Shown here piece after piece: positions 54,847-63,614 of a DNA stretch of 64,000 bases (position 1 is its first letter; the number at the start of each line of letters is the position of its first letter). The DNA is from JAAFHB01 sp037133495 (GTDB lineage Bacteria > Bacteroidota > Bacteroidia > Bacteroidales > Prolixibacteraceae). Position numbers and translations under genes: made by a program. The DNA is taken from positions 8,047-72,046 of the forward strand of contig JBAXOA010000006.1 in the NCBI GenBank assembly GCA_037133495.1, given 5' to 3'. The notes beneath the pieces are model-generated. The model had not been told where the DNA came from, did no database searches, and was given only the letters and a program-made list of their open reading frames with translations.

Positions 54847-55155
54847 ATGGAAGGATTAATGAAAATATTTAGAGTTGTCACCTTAATATCAATGATATTA
54901 ACCCTTACGGTAGCAGTTGCCAGCGTTATTGGTGTTGCAATCACTGGTTTTTATCCCGGGATTATTGTGCTTTTGTTTTTGGCGCTGATTCCAATTGCGT
55001 CTAATTTCTACGCTAAAAAAATTATTAGCAAGTCCAATGATTTTAAGAGAAATTATTATACAACACTCACAATCATTAATTTGCTGACGGTGCTGGTTGT
55101 GTTATGGATGACATTTGTGATATTGGTTGATCGTGTTTTTAGTAACATATTATGA
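54847..55155 (+). CDS. Small membrane protein of unknown function
   Basis: 102 residues from ATG 54847 (ATG 54859 also possible). The frame is open from 54652, but the added part is polar and unlike the rest. Three or four hydrophobic stretches: VVTLISMILTLTVAVASVIG, YPGIIVLLFLALIPIA and IINLLTVLVVLWMTFVILV. No family recognised. It lies between the larger membrane protein and the regulator. Confidence 0.55.
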   Translation: MEGLMKIFRVVTLISMILTLTVAVASVIGVAITGFYPGIIVLLFLALIPIASNFYAKKIISKSNDFKRNYYTTLTIINLLTVLVVLWMTFVILVDRVFSNIL

Positions 55156-55206
55156 TATTGTTGATAAAAGTTAAATTGTAAATCGTTAAAAAATAAATAT
55201 TTTTTA

Positions 55207-55503
55207 GTGAAGAATCCAATTTCAAACCTTCAGAAAGTATTTGAAAGTCGCATCAGGCTTGGAATCATGTCGGCACTCATGGTGAATGATACCATTGATT
55301 TCAATGCACTGAAGCAACTGCTTGGACTGACGGACGGAAACCTGGCCAGCCACCTGAAAGCCCTGGAACAACAGGAGATCATCGTGGTTTCGAAACAATT
55401 TATCGGCAGAAAGCCAAGTACAACCTACAAGGCAACCGCGCGGGGAAGGGATTTGTTTCGACAACATCTGGCGGCACTTGAAGAATTAATAAGCTATCAA
55501 TAA
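55207..55503 (+). CDS. Winged-helix transcriptional regulator (HTH_34/MarR-like)
   Basis: 98 residues from GTG 55207. The HTH is visible (DFNALKQLLGLTDGNLASHL, recognition helix TDGNLASHLKALEQ, wing IGRKPSTTYKATARG). Such one-domain proteins act as dimers on short inverted repeats and are usually encoded next to the genes they control. Two copies of a 25-base operator-like element stand before 54006 and creD, so it probably represses this locus. The signal it senses is unknown. Confidence 0.82.
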   Translation: MKNPISNLQKVFESRIRLGIMSALMVNDTIDFNALKQLLGLTDGNLASHLKALEQQEIIVVSKQFIGRKPSTTYKATARGRDLFRQHLAALEELISYQ

Positions 55504-55517
55504 TTTTTTATTCACGC

Positions 55518-55542
55518 ACTTTGAATATCAATGTACTTTTAA
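55518..55542 (+). promoter_or_regulatory. Operator-like element, second copy, before creD
   Basis: ACTTTG-AATAT-CAATGT followed by ACTTTTAA, 22 of 25 bases identical to 53981-54005, and 12 bases before the creD ATG. Arms match in 5 of 6 positions. Confidence 0.6.
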
Positions 55543-55554
55543 TAAATTAAGACA

Positions 55555-56862
55555 ATGGAAACAAAAAGCATTCAACAGTTCATGAACAGTTACAGCGTTA
55601 AGATGATTATTGTTTCAGGCTTGGCCATTATGCTGTTAATCCCTTCGTTTTTGATTATGAATGTCATTCAAGAGCGAATTGACCTGAGCCAAAAGGTGAA
55701 AAATGAACTTTACGCCCAATGGGGAGCAAAACAGGTGGTTGCCGGTCCGGTATTGAATGTGCCGTTTTCGGTGACGGAACCTGGGGAGAATAATCAGGGT
55801 ACCAACGAACGGCATGGCGTGGCGCATTTTCTGCCTGACACATTAAAAACGGATGGAGTGCTCTATCCGGAAACCAGGAAGCGTGGGATATACGAAGTGG
55901 TGGTTTACCAAGGAAAGCTCAGATTAAAAGGCTCGTTTGCACAACCTGATGTTTCACAGCTGGATCTTCAAAATGCCCATTACAACTGGGGAGCAGCCTA
56001 TTTCACCATTGGTATTTCGGATATGCGTGGCATTAAAAATCTGCCCGAACTGATTATCAATGGTCAGAAATGCAAAGTTGAACCGGGTGTTGCCGATACC
56101 GATTTGTTCAAGTCGGGAATTACCGTAAAAGCCGGTTCCGTTGACATGAAACAGTCCATGAATTTTGATATAGAACTGGTCATAAACGGATCAGAAGATC
56201 TGTCGGTTGAAGCGCTGGGAAAAACGTCAGAAGTTACGATGAAGTCTGAATGGACCGAGCCGAGTTTTACCGGTAGTTTTCTTCCGGCAAATCGTCAGGT
56301 TACTGCAAAAGGATTTACGGCTGATTGGCTGGTGACCCACCTGAACCGCAATTTTCCACAGCAATGGATTGACGGGAAATTCAATCCACACGAGGCAAAA
56401 TTAGGTGTTGAACTGCTTATCCCGATTGATCATTACCAAAAATCGATGCGCTCGGCAAAATATGCCATTTTATTTATTGCCCTGAACTTTATCATTTTTC
56501 TGTTCATTGAGATAAAAAGTAAAATCAGGATTCATCCTTTTCAGTATTCGTTGGTGGCCTTTGCACTGTTGATGTTTTACTCCTTGCTGACTTCCATCGG
56601 TGAACAAATCGGGTTCAATTGGGCCTACCTGATTTCGGCCGTGGCTGTCACTTTGCTGATTTCGTGGTATGCTTTTACCATTCTGCGACAGGTACGAATG
56701 GTGGCCTGGGTAACGCTTTTACAAACTGGCTTATATTTGTTCCTGTTTACCATTTTGCAGTTGCAGGATTACGCGCTGCTTGCCGGAAGCATCGGACTGT
56801 TTGTAATTCTGGCTATAATTATGCGCGCATCGCAGCAAATAAAGTGGTATTCAGAAGTCTAG
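55555..56862 (+). CDS. creD: Inner-membrane protein CreD
   Basis: 435 residues. An N-terminal membrane helix (IIVSGLAIMLLIPSFLIMNV) is followed by IQERIDLSQKV, a large periplasmic domain of about 260 residues, and six C-terminal helices. This is the CreD (Cet) layout, and the segment WGAKQVVAGPVLNVPF is characteristic. CreD is part of the CreBC regulon in enterobacteria and affects envelope integrity. No CreBC two-component pair is present; control by the adjacent winged-helix protein is more likely here. Confidence 0.9.
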   Translation: METKSIQQFMNSYSVKMIIVSGLAIMLLIPSFLIMNVIQERIDLSQKVKNELYAQWGAKQVVAGPVLNVPFSVTEPGENNQGTNERHGVAHFLPDTLKTDGVLYPETRKRGIYEVVVYQGKLRLKGSFAQPDVSQLDLQNAHYNWGAAYFTIGISDMRGIKNLPELIINGQKCKVEPGVADTDLFKSGITVKAGSVDMKQSMNFDIELVINGSEDLSVEALGKTSEVTMKSEWTEPSFTGSFLPANRQVTAKGFTADWLVTHLNRNFPQQWIDGKFNPHEAKLGVELLIPIDHYQKSMRSAKYAILFIALNFIIFLFIEIKSKIRIHPFQYSLVAFALLMFYSLLTSIGEQIGFNWAYLISAVAVTLLISWYAFTILRQVRMVAWVTLLQTGLYLFLFTILQLQDYALLAGSIGLFVILAIIMRASQQIKWYSEV

Positions 56863-56899
56863 ACCCAAAAGTATATAGAAAATACAATGGTGTGACCAT

Positions 56900-57253
56900 A
56901 TGGTTTGGATACATCCAGTCTGGTGGGGCGGTTTACCAGCAATGACAAAGGGATTTATTGACAGATTATTTTTACCCGGTTTTGTATTTCAATATAGAGA
57001 GAATTCACCTTGGTGGGATAAATTACTAACAGGGAAATCTGCCAGGATTATTACGACAATGGATCAACCGACTTGGTTTTATTGGTTAATTAATAAGGAA
57101 CCAAGTATCAATCAATTAAAGAAGGCAGTACTCCAATTTTGTGGTGTAAATCCAGTCAGGGTAACAGCATTCGGACCTGTAAAGGGATCCTCAGAAAAAC
57201 AAAGAGAGGCTTGGTTGCATACAGTAAAACAAAAGGGGGAAGAAATAAATTAG
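56900..57253 (+). pseudogene. NAD(P)H-dependent oxidoreductase (flavodoxin-like), N-terminally truncated
   Basis: 117 residues beginning MVWIHPVWWGGLPAMTKGFI, which in full-length members (KefF/MdaB/NQO1-like, about 190 residues) is an internal motif. ITTMDQPTWFYW and LQFCGVNPVRVTAFGPVKGS follow as in the family. The first 70 or so residues, including the FMN phosphate loop, are absent; the sequence just upstream belongs to the end of creD. It is most likely a relic. Confidence 0.7.
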
Positions 57254-57369
57254 AAGGAATATTAACTCATCTAGTTAAAAACCATTTAGGCTCTGCGGAA
57301 TTCTAATCTGTAATATGCTTTCTATCCAAATATTCTCCATAAATAACTATCTCATTTGGGATACAACCT

Positions 57370-60018
57370 TTAAAATTGAATGATAAAGGTTCGTATTTGG
57401 TCATGCTTCATCTGAAAAGTGAACTCCTTTTCACCGGTTTTAATTTCAGGCTGCTGATCAAGTGGTTTTTCAATATGATTGGATTCAACAATTGAAGTTG
57501 GTTTAGCCGGAAGTTTCACCGTTACCGGACCATCCTTCCCTTCTGTTTCAATAATCCTAACGACGGTATTTTGTGGTGACCAGTCACCTTGCAATAATTT
57601 TACTACCGACAGGATCGCATTTTTGGTCTCAATGCCGAAGAATGAGTGCTCTTCCGGTAATGTGAAACCGCCTGTCCATCCGCCGAGTCCTGTTTCGTGG
57701 GAGCTCTCCTGCAATGAGACCATCGGTTGGTTGAGCTCCAGCGCTTTTCGGACAATATCGCCAACTCTCCAGTCGCCTCTGTGAGAAACAATCGCATAGC
57801 TCACCTCCTGCACTCCCTGATCCATCCGCGCATCCATATCGCGCGCACCCCTTACGACCGACATATTGATTTCACCCTCATCAATCACAAAACCATAACG
57901 CCCATTGTTAAGCAAGGATACACCCCACTCTTTTCCGGAAAGATCGACCCAGTTTTGTGCCGGATTATCCAGATTGGTCAGTGGACGCTCAATATAGCCA
58001 TAAGGAATTTCGTAGGTGGCAGTCCCTTTTTTTACCTCAACGGGAAAAACAACCTTAAGGCATTTATCGTGATCGTACCAGTTGGTAGAAATGGAGAACT
58101 TAACCTGAGGAACATCCTTTTCAAGTATCATCTTTCGGGTAAATAGCGATTCTTTGGAAGCATCCACCCATTGAACCACCAACCGTACTGGAGTATTTTC
58201 GATAATTTCGGCACCCTTGACTGAAGTAGTCGGACACGCTTTGTCATTGATAGAAAGTCTCCAGGAGCTGGTGCCACTCTCTTCCATCAATTTCAGAACA
58301 TTTCCTTTTCCTGAGAGAACTTCTTTCGCCAGCGATTTATCGAAGACAGAAGTTAATCCGGCATTGTCCCACGATACCCTGTAATATCGATTTTCAGCAC
58401 TATTTTTGGACACAACCACGCCTGCATATTTCTGAGGGGTCTGGCCTGAATGAACTGAAAACATCCGATAACCAATTGCAGGAATATTCTCGGCTAAAAG
58501 AGAAACAAAATAGCTGCATTTATTCGTTGAAATACTGTCAACATGAAAGTTGACCTCCTTTCCCGATTTATCGGTAATGTTAATCTGAGTGACCGGGGTA
58601 AGAAATCTAATGTTAGCTTTTACAATCCCTGTTCTGCTCCATGATAAAGGATTATAGACGATCAAGGGTGTATCAATTCCGCTGGTATTGATGCGTGAGC
58701 CAATAACTTCGAGCCCGAAATTCAACAGGCGGTCACTCTCTGCCAAAACACCTTTCAACTCCGAAACTGAATGATCAGCTCCATAGCCGACAATAGTTCC
58801 TGCCAGAATATCGTGAAACTGGTTTCGCAATACAACTTTCCAGGCCTCCCGAAAGTTCATACGTGGATGAAATGGCTTGGCCTGAAGCATTGATCCAATG
58901 ACAGCAAATTTTTCTGATGTGTTGAGCTGATTTTCGGCATCACGATTTAATTTTTTAATACAAACCTGGGAGGTATACGTGCCACGCCATTGATTTAAAT
59001 TCCCATTGTTTGCAGATTCTCCACGATTAGTATTACCTAGGGATGGACCTTCGGTAGACTGAACCCTTGTTTCCTCCTGCTTATCAGGTAAAGGGACGCC
59101 CATCTCACCGATAAAAGCGGGCCATTCTCTTTTGGACGCCGCTAAGGAGGCATAAAATTTCTCAGGTGTACTAAATGCCAGTGGCGGACACAAAGGATTT
59201 GCTCTTAGACTTTTTAATGCCTCCATATCTGTATCACGAGGACCCCCTCCATGGTCTCCCTCGCCATATAAAATCATTGCATCGGGATAATGGACGATTT
59301 TCATCCAATCGTTGATGTCGCTGAGCAACGGTTTACTGGTAAGACGGGCATTATAGGGAGCCGGCAGGTTGTAGGCAAGCATTCGGGAGCCATCTGATGA
59401 CTCCCACCAAAAAATCCGTTTCCCTATGGGTGCTGCTCTCATAAATGTGTAATAATCAATGCCACAGCCTTTGTATATCTTGGGTAGAGATGCCGCGTGT
59501 CCGCTGAAAGCGTCTGGTGTCCAGGCGATATTTACCGGTTTGATTGAAAGGTATTTCTCATTAAATTCATTTCCGAGCAGAAATTGACGAATGTACGATT
59601 CGCCCCCTGCCATCATTTCGTCCGGTTCGCTCCACTGTCCTCCGGTTACACTCCATGAACCATCTTCAATATGCTTCCTGATATCCCTGAAAAGAAAAGG
59701 ATCCTCACGCATCACAGATTCATAGACAGCCATCTGACTTTGCGCAAAGGTAAGGCCCGGAACTTTATCCATCATCCGTATTACACCCCGAAAAGTTTCA
59801 GGGATAACGCGTACTACAGTCTCATTCCAGTCCCATCTGTAGGCTAAATCAATATGGGCATTTCCTACGAGTAAAATATTTCGAACGGAATCGCTATTGT
59901 TCTGGAAGGCAGTCTCTTCTACCTCTTTTCTAATGGAGGAATCTGAATTCCTATTTCCTGAATAACCATATCCGACTGCGAACGAGGTGAACAGAAGAAG
60001 CAACAGTGATTTTCTCAT
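57370..60018 (-). CDS. Secreted alpha-mannosidase, GH38 (second)
   Basis: 882 residues with signal peptide (MRKSLLLLLFTSFAVGYGYS). Catalytic set: zinc ligands His55 and Asp57 in GNAHIDLAYRWDW, nucleophile Asp169 in AWTPDAFSGHAASLP, and the later histidine in NQFHDILAGT. It is about 200 residues shorter than the GH38 protein encoded at 32814-36107 and diverged from it, so the two probably differ in linkage preference. Alone on its strand; neighbours do not suggest a substrate. Confidence 0.9.
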   Translation of the reverse strand: MRKSLLLLLFTSFAVGYGYSGNRNSDSSIRKEVEETAFQNNSDSVRNILLVGNAHIDLAYRWDWNETVVRVIPETFRGVIRMMDKVPGLTFAQSQMAVYESVMREDPFLFRDIRKHIEDGSWSVTGGQWSEPDEMMAGGESYIRQFLLGNEFNEKYLSIKPVNIAWTPDAFSGHAASLPKIYKGCGIDYYTFMRAAPIGKRIFWWESSDGSRMLAYNLPAPYNARLTSKPLLSDINDWMKIVHYPDAMILYGEGDHGGGPRDTDMEALKSLRANPLCPPLAFSTPEKFYASLAASKREWPAFIGEMGVPLPDKQEETRVQSTEGPSLGNTNRGESANNGNLNQWRGTYTSQVCIKKLNRDAENQLNTSEKFAVIGSMLQAKPFHPRMNFREAWKVVLRNQFHDILAGTIVGYGADHSVSELKGVLAESDRLLNFGLEVIGSRINTSGIDTPLIVYNPLSWSRTGIVKANIRFLTPVTQINITDKSGKEVNFHVDSISTNKCSYFVSLLAENIPAIGYRMFSVHSGQTPQKYAGVVVSKNSAENRYYRVSWDNAGLTSVFDKSLAKEVLSGKGNVLKLMEESGTSSWRLSINDKACPTTSVKGAEIIENTPVRLVVQWVDASKESLFTRKMILEKDVPQVKFSISTNWYDHDKCLKVVFPVEVKKGTATYEIPYGYIERPLTNLDNPAQNWVDLSGKEWGVSLLNNGRYGFVIDEGEINMSVVRGARDMDARMDQGVQEVSYAIVSHRGDWRVGDIVRKALELNQPMVSLQESSHETGLGGWTGGFTLPEEHSFFGIETKNAILSVVKLLQGDWSPQNTVVRIIETEGKDGPVTVKLPAKPTSIVESNHIEKPLDQQPEIKTGEKEFTFQMKHDQIRTFIIQF

Positions 60019-60499
60019 TTTACTTTCCGTATTTTTTTGATGATTTGTAATTTACTGGACAGATGGCAATTGATATGTTGATGCCAAATGTTGAAACCGA
60101 TCTCCGGCGGCAACAAACCAGGTTCTTCCATTATTAACCCTCTCGTTTGACACACTCGCGCTGACCTCTATTGTCGATCAAATTAGTGTAAAAAACCATT
60201 CCATCTAAGTTCCAATCCTTCCGCTAATTTGGCGGGCAATTTAGGTATAATTCAATTGCTAACAATAAATTTTCTTCCCTGCGGAAATAAAATGGCGGGA
60301 GGGTGGGTGATTTTGAAATGCTCGTAACTGATCTGTGTTTTAACCAATGCCACCAAGCTTTTCGAAAGTTGCAACAGGATTATATATTTTCAGCTAGCTT
60401 AATCTTCTGTATTATTGGATTATAGATTATTCTTATTTGTTCAGTCATTTAAACGCAATATTTGGTTACATACTCTGTATTTTTTAATACTTTAGCCAT
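60019..60499. other. Intergenic region upstream of the second mannosidase
   Basis: About 480 bases, AT-rich, no gene-length frame that resembles anything. It contains TTCGAAAGTTGCAAC at 60361-60375, repeated at 62543-62557 on the far side of the hip genes. The mannosidase promoter must lie at its left end but is not obvious. Confidence 0.5.
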
Positions 60500-60747
60500 A
60501 TGAATCTGATTGAGAGCTATTTTGAAGGAAGACCTAAAAGGTTTGATGATTATATTACAGATATTAAAACTAAAAGAGCAGTGAAAGAAACATTGAAATT
60601 ATTGGGGAGGCAGTTAACCGAATTCTAAAAAAGGACAAAGATTTCAAAATAGAGAATGCTCAAAAAATTATTGGCGCAAGAAACAGAATTGCCCATGGAT
60701 ATGATAAGATTTCTGATGATTTATTATGGAGCATAGTTATAATTTGA
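60500..60747 (+). pseudogene. HepT-like HEPN (DUF86) toxin, frameshifted remnant
   Basis: The first frame reads MNLIESYFEGRPKRFDDYIT, then DIKTKRAVKE; after a one-base shift near 60590 it continues ERNIEIIGEAVNRILKK and AQKIIGARNRIAHGYDKISD with DLLWSIVII and a stop. The RNRIAHGY stretch is the R-x4-6-H RNase motif of HEPN proteins, and NIEIIGEA is a HepT hallmark. The N-terminus is shorter than usual, so a deletion is also likely. The MntA-type nucleotidyltransferase partner is not present. It ends 2 bases from the convergent HipT-like gene. Confidence 0.7.
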
Positions 60748-60749
60748 GT

Positions 60750-61736
60750 TCAAACTTGTGACAACTGATTTAGACGACCATTGTAACACTGCCAATAATT
60801 TCTTTTTGTTGAATCACTAAGAAACGACGCTGATACCATTTTTTCCACAATACTTGTTTTCGATAGCATAAGTGTCATAATATCATTAAAAATCTTTTCA
60901 CTGATTTCTGCCTCTTCTGCGAGTTTGGTAAATTGAATCTTGTTTTTCCCTTGAGCCAGATTTCCGGGTAAGAGTCCGTCGTCTAAGGCAAAGTCTCTAT
61001 CTTCTACATGAATACGACTATTTAAGAGGTCATAGGCAGGACTCAGCCTGTAGTCTCCCATTGGTGTTTCAAGCAAGGAAAAGTTTTTAAAGTGAGCATC
61101 TCCATTTGAAAACAGATAATTAAACACAAGTATTTTCAATAGTTTAGGCGCTTCTAATTTGTAGGTAGCTAAATAATTGTGCATCAACTGAAATAACTCT
61201 AAATAGTTTCCCAAATACTTGTAATGTTCTCCATGGGTTTGTGGTGTTCTTCCTGACAATGAAGCAAAATCATCCTGTGCTAGCTTTGTACCGTCTTCTT
61301 TAACATCAAAACGCTTTGTTATATATGCAGGAGCGCCATTTTTAAAGAAAATTAATGCATTTTCAGCTGTTTCTATTCCATAAATCTGACGGGCAATTTG
61401 CATTGTGAGATGTTCGTTAGCTGGCATTTGATCTGGCTTTTTACCAGAACCGGGGATAGGTTTTAGAATATATGTTCCGCGCTCACCTTCATTTATTAGT
61501 CTTAACTTATTTTTTTCGAGCAAGACTGAAAATTTTTCTTGTACTCCTGAAACAGACATGCATTTTCTGCTTTGATCAAAGAGTTCATCAGTTTCCGGAT
61601 TGGATGAGGGCGAATCGTATCGTAATATATGATTCACAGCTTTACCCCGAAATACTCGGTTTAAGCAGGTCCTGCTATAGGTATTAAATCCTTCCGCTAA
61701 AGTGCCGGGACAATATTTTATTTCAGGTAAACCCAT
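60750..61736 (-). CDS. hipT: HipA C-terminal kinase, HipT-like
   Basis: 328-residue Ser/Thr kinase of the HipA family, without the N-terminal HipA subdomain, which is a separate gene upstream. The N-terminus resembles a zinc-ribbon-like start (C9 and C24). The G-loop motif S61-V62-S63 in SVSGVQEK corresponds to the autophosphorylated Ser-Ile-Ser of HipT. ATP-site Lys92 is in YILKP, the catalytic loop is NGDAHFKNFS (Asp213), and the metal aspartate is in SPAYDLLNS (Asp236). HipA-type kinases arrest growth by phosphorylating aminoacyl-tRNA synthetases (GltX for HipA, TrpS for HipT). Target here unknown. Last of three overlapping genes. Confidence 0.83.
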   Translation of the reverse strand: MGLPEIKYCPGTLAEGFNTYSRTCLNRVFRGKAVNHILRYDSPSSNPETDELFDQSRKCMSVSGVQEKFSVLLEKNKLRLINEGERGTYILKPIPGSGKKPDQMPANEHLTMQIARQIYGIETAENALIFFKNGAPAYITKRFDVKEDGTKLAQDDFASLSGRTPQTHGEHYKYLGNYLELFQLMHNYLATYKLEAPKLLKILVFNYLFSNGDAHFKNFSLLETPMGDYRLSPAYDLLNSRIHVEDRDFALDDGLLPGNLAQGKNKIQFTKLAEEAEISEKIFNDIMTLMLSKTSIVEKMVSASFLSDSTKRNYWQCYNGRLNQLSQV

Positions 61737-62062
61737 TATTCTTCTATTTTTATTACTCTTACAGCACCAATACTATCATTCTTTGCGGTAGTCATGAGCA
61801 ACCCAAAGTAATCCTTTTGGTCTATTTTATTAAGTTTACAAACCACTTGTTTATTAGATCCTTCAGGAAGCATGTTGTAAAAAAATGGAAACAGGAATTT
61901 TGAATGAAACTCTTGTTCAATTTTAGGCAGAGTCAGACTGATGCCTGGTTTATTGCTGTCTGCCAGCCAGGTGTCATTGTAACAGAATGTAAACGAGCCA
62001 TCATCATTTTGGGTTAAGTCTCCTGCTTCCTTATCCTTATAGAGTATTTTTGCCTTTCTCAT
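61736..62062 (-). CDS. hipS: HipA N-terminal subdomain as a separate protein, HipS-like
   Basis: 108 residues: MRKAKILYKDKEAGDLTQND, then GSFTFCYNDTWL, GISLTLPKIEQEFHS and FPFFYNMLPEGSNK. This is the couple_hipA/HipA N-subdomain 1 that in classical HipA is the first ~110 residues of the kinase. As a free protein it matches HipS, which acts as the antitoxin in HipBST systems. Its stop and the HipT start overlap (TAATG), and its start overlaps hipB (ATGA), so the three are made together. Confidence 0.8.
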   Translation of the reverse strand: MRKAKILYKDKEAGDLTQNDDGSFTFCYNDTWLADSNKPGISLTLPKIEQEFHSKFLFPFFYNMLPEGSNKQVVCKLNKIDQKDYFGLLMTTAKNDSIGAVRVIKIEE

Positions 62063-62280
62063 TGGTTAGGTGATATATTTTTAAGCTTTAAGCCAACTTC
62101 CAACCCCAATACATCAGCTAACTTTTGCAATGTCTGTAATGTGGGATTCCCTTTACCGCTTTCAAACTGTTTTAAGGTTCTTAAGCCAACACCCGATAAT
62201 TCAGCTACGGTTTCCTGTGTGACTTGTAACACTTTCCTGCGCTCTTTTATTGTTTTAATTAATCCTTCAAGGTGCATCAT
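62059..62280 (-). CDS. hipB: HipB-like HTH regulator
   Basis: 73-residue XRE-type DNA-binding protein. The helix-turn-helix is LQVTQETVAELSGVGLRTLK followed by QFESGKGNPTLQTLQKLADV. HipB proteins repress their own operon and, in HipBA, hold the kinase inactive; in HipBST the HipS protein does the latter. Two related operator-like sequences lie just upstream. MM at the start leaves either ATG possible. Confidence 0.88.
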   Translation of the reverse strand: MMHLEGLIKTIKERRKVLQVTQETVAELSGVGLRTLKQFESGKGNPTLQTLQKLADVLGLEVGLKLKNISPNQ

Positions 62281-62341
62281 ACAGCTCTTTTTTATGTAAA
62301 AATACTATTAATTTTATAAAATACAATAGAAAGGACAATAT

Positions 62342-62420
62342 ATGGCACTATTCAATGTATATTACTTCGTTTTGTATTTTTTTAGATTAAAGAGCATTAT
62401 ATCGCACTATTTAGTGTGAT
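62342..62420. promoter_or_regulatory. Probable HipB operator pair
   Basis: ATGGCACTATTCAATGTAT (62342-62360) and ATCGCACTATTTAGTGTGAT (62401-62420) share the pattern AT-x-GCACTATT-x-A-x-TGT-x-AT. The second is a 9-base inverted repeat around TT with one mismatch. Spacing of 59 bases would put both on one face of a bent DNA. Binding is inferred from position. Confidence 0.5.
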
Positions 62421-62603
62421 AATAAAGACTAAGACTGTTCGGAAGTATTATATTTAAGGATACGCTAAGCTATAGGAAAGAACTGAAAAACAAAAAAATG
62501 GAGTCCGATTTGGATCTTCTTCTTGATGATGCTCCTCTTTGATTCGAAAGTTGCAACCGGGTAACTCTTATGTATATGAGATAATATTCAAATTATGTGA
62601 TAT
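62421..62603. other. Spacer between the hip operator and the RhuM-Fic gene
   Basis: A short forward frame with ATG 62498 ends at 62542 (KNKKMESDLDLLLDDAPL) and is open upstream; it looks like the tail of a lost gene, not identified. The repeat TTCGAAAGTTGCAAC (62543-62557) follows directly after its stop. Confidence 0.35.
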
Positions 62604-63614
62604 TTATGTTATCGTCGGAATGGAATTACTCCTATTTATCAGGTTCACTATTACTTTTGTCATAGTATCCTTTTCATCGGGATTACTAACTGCAATCATT
62701 AGAGTGAGTGCTACGAGCGTACTATCAGGAACCCGTTTACCTCCTGTCTCAGTAAATAGAAGACTGTTCTTTTCAAGAAATAGTAAGAAGAAATAGGCGG
62801 CAATCCGCTTATTTCCATCAACAAAAGAATGATTTTTGGTTACAAGGTAAAGCAGATTGGCTGCTTTTTCTTCAATGCTCGGATATAAATCCTTTCCGTC
62901 AAATGTTTGGTAAATTGTTCTCAGAGAACTCTTAAATGATTCGTCCTTTTCTTTTCCGAAAAGTGGTCCATTACCGTATATCTCTCTTAGTTTGTCGATA
63001 TGATTCTTCGCTTCCTCATAGGTGATTTTGAAAAGTTCTTTTACAGAAGTATCTGATATTTTTAATCTCTGATAATCATATTGGTCGAGAATGTCCAATG
63101 CATAAGCATAATCCGTTATGATTTTTAGAAGTCCTTCACTTTCATCAGAAGAGAGCTTTTTCTGATTTACTATCTTGGTTAAAATCAGCACAGAATCTTT
63201 TAAACTCATTAATTGCTCATTATGAGCGTTCAGTCGTTTTTCATTCAGGGCATATCCCTTAATGAGGAAGTCTTTTATTATTTGATTTGCCCAAATTCTG
63301 AATTGAATTCCTCTTTTGGAGTTAATCCGATATCCAACAGAGATAATCGCGTCAAGATTGTACAATTTTAAATTTCTGGTTACATCTCTGGCTCCCTCTT
63401 TTTGAACTACCGAGTATTTCTCGGTAGTTGCGCCTTCAGTTAGCTCACCAGATTTATAAATGTTCCGGAGATGAAGTCCGATCGTGTCTGAATCTTTTTC
63501 GAAGAGATCAGCTAATTGCCTCTGTGATAACCAAACAGTATCAGATTGGACAACAACTTGAATTTCAGTCTTGCCATTATCTACTTGAAATATTTTTATG
63601 CCAGACTCTTCCAT
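62604..63614 (-). CDS. RhuM-Fic/Doc fusion protein
   Basis: 336 residues from ATG 63614; the frame is open to 63773 but the extra 53 codons run close to the tRNA terminator and lack similarity. Residues about 15-135 match the RhuM (virulence) domain: TVWLSQRQLADLFEKDSDTI, KLYNLDAIISVGYRINSKRG, FRIWANQIIKDFLIKGY. The C-terminal half is a Fic/Doc domain with motif HSFVDGNKR at 262-270, between classical Fic (HPFxxGNGR) and Doc (HxFxNANKR). It probably modifies a protein by AMP or phosphate transfer; no inhibitory partner gene is seen. Toxin or R-M accessory role is inferred from the family. Confidence 0.82.
   Translation of the reverse strand: MEESGIKIFQVDNGKTEIQVVVQSDTVWLSQRQLADLFEKDSDTIGLHLRNIYKSGELTEGATTEKYSVVQKEGARDVTRNLKLYNLDAIISVGYRINSKRGIQFRIWANQIIKDFLIKGYALNEKRLNAHNEQLMSLKDSVLILTKIVNQKKLSSDESEGLLKIITDYAYALDILDQYDYQRLKISDTSVKELFKITYEEAKNHIDKLREIYGNGPLFGKEKDESFKSSLRTIYQTFDGKDLYPSIEEKAANLLYLVTKNHSFVDGNKRIAAYFFLLFLEKNSLLFTETGGKRVPDSTLVALTLMIAVSNPDEKDTMTKVIVNLINRSNSIPTIT

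Noticed and set aside
61736..62062. hipA split by a frameshift into two pseudogene halves
   Set aside because: Both parts have proper starts and stops, overlap by TAATG, and their lengths fit HipS and HipT, so separate genes are more likely.
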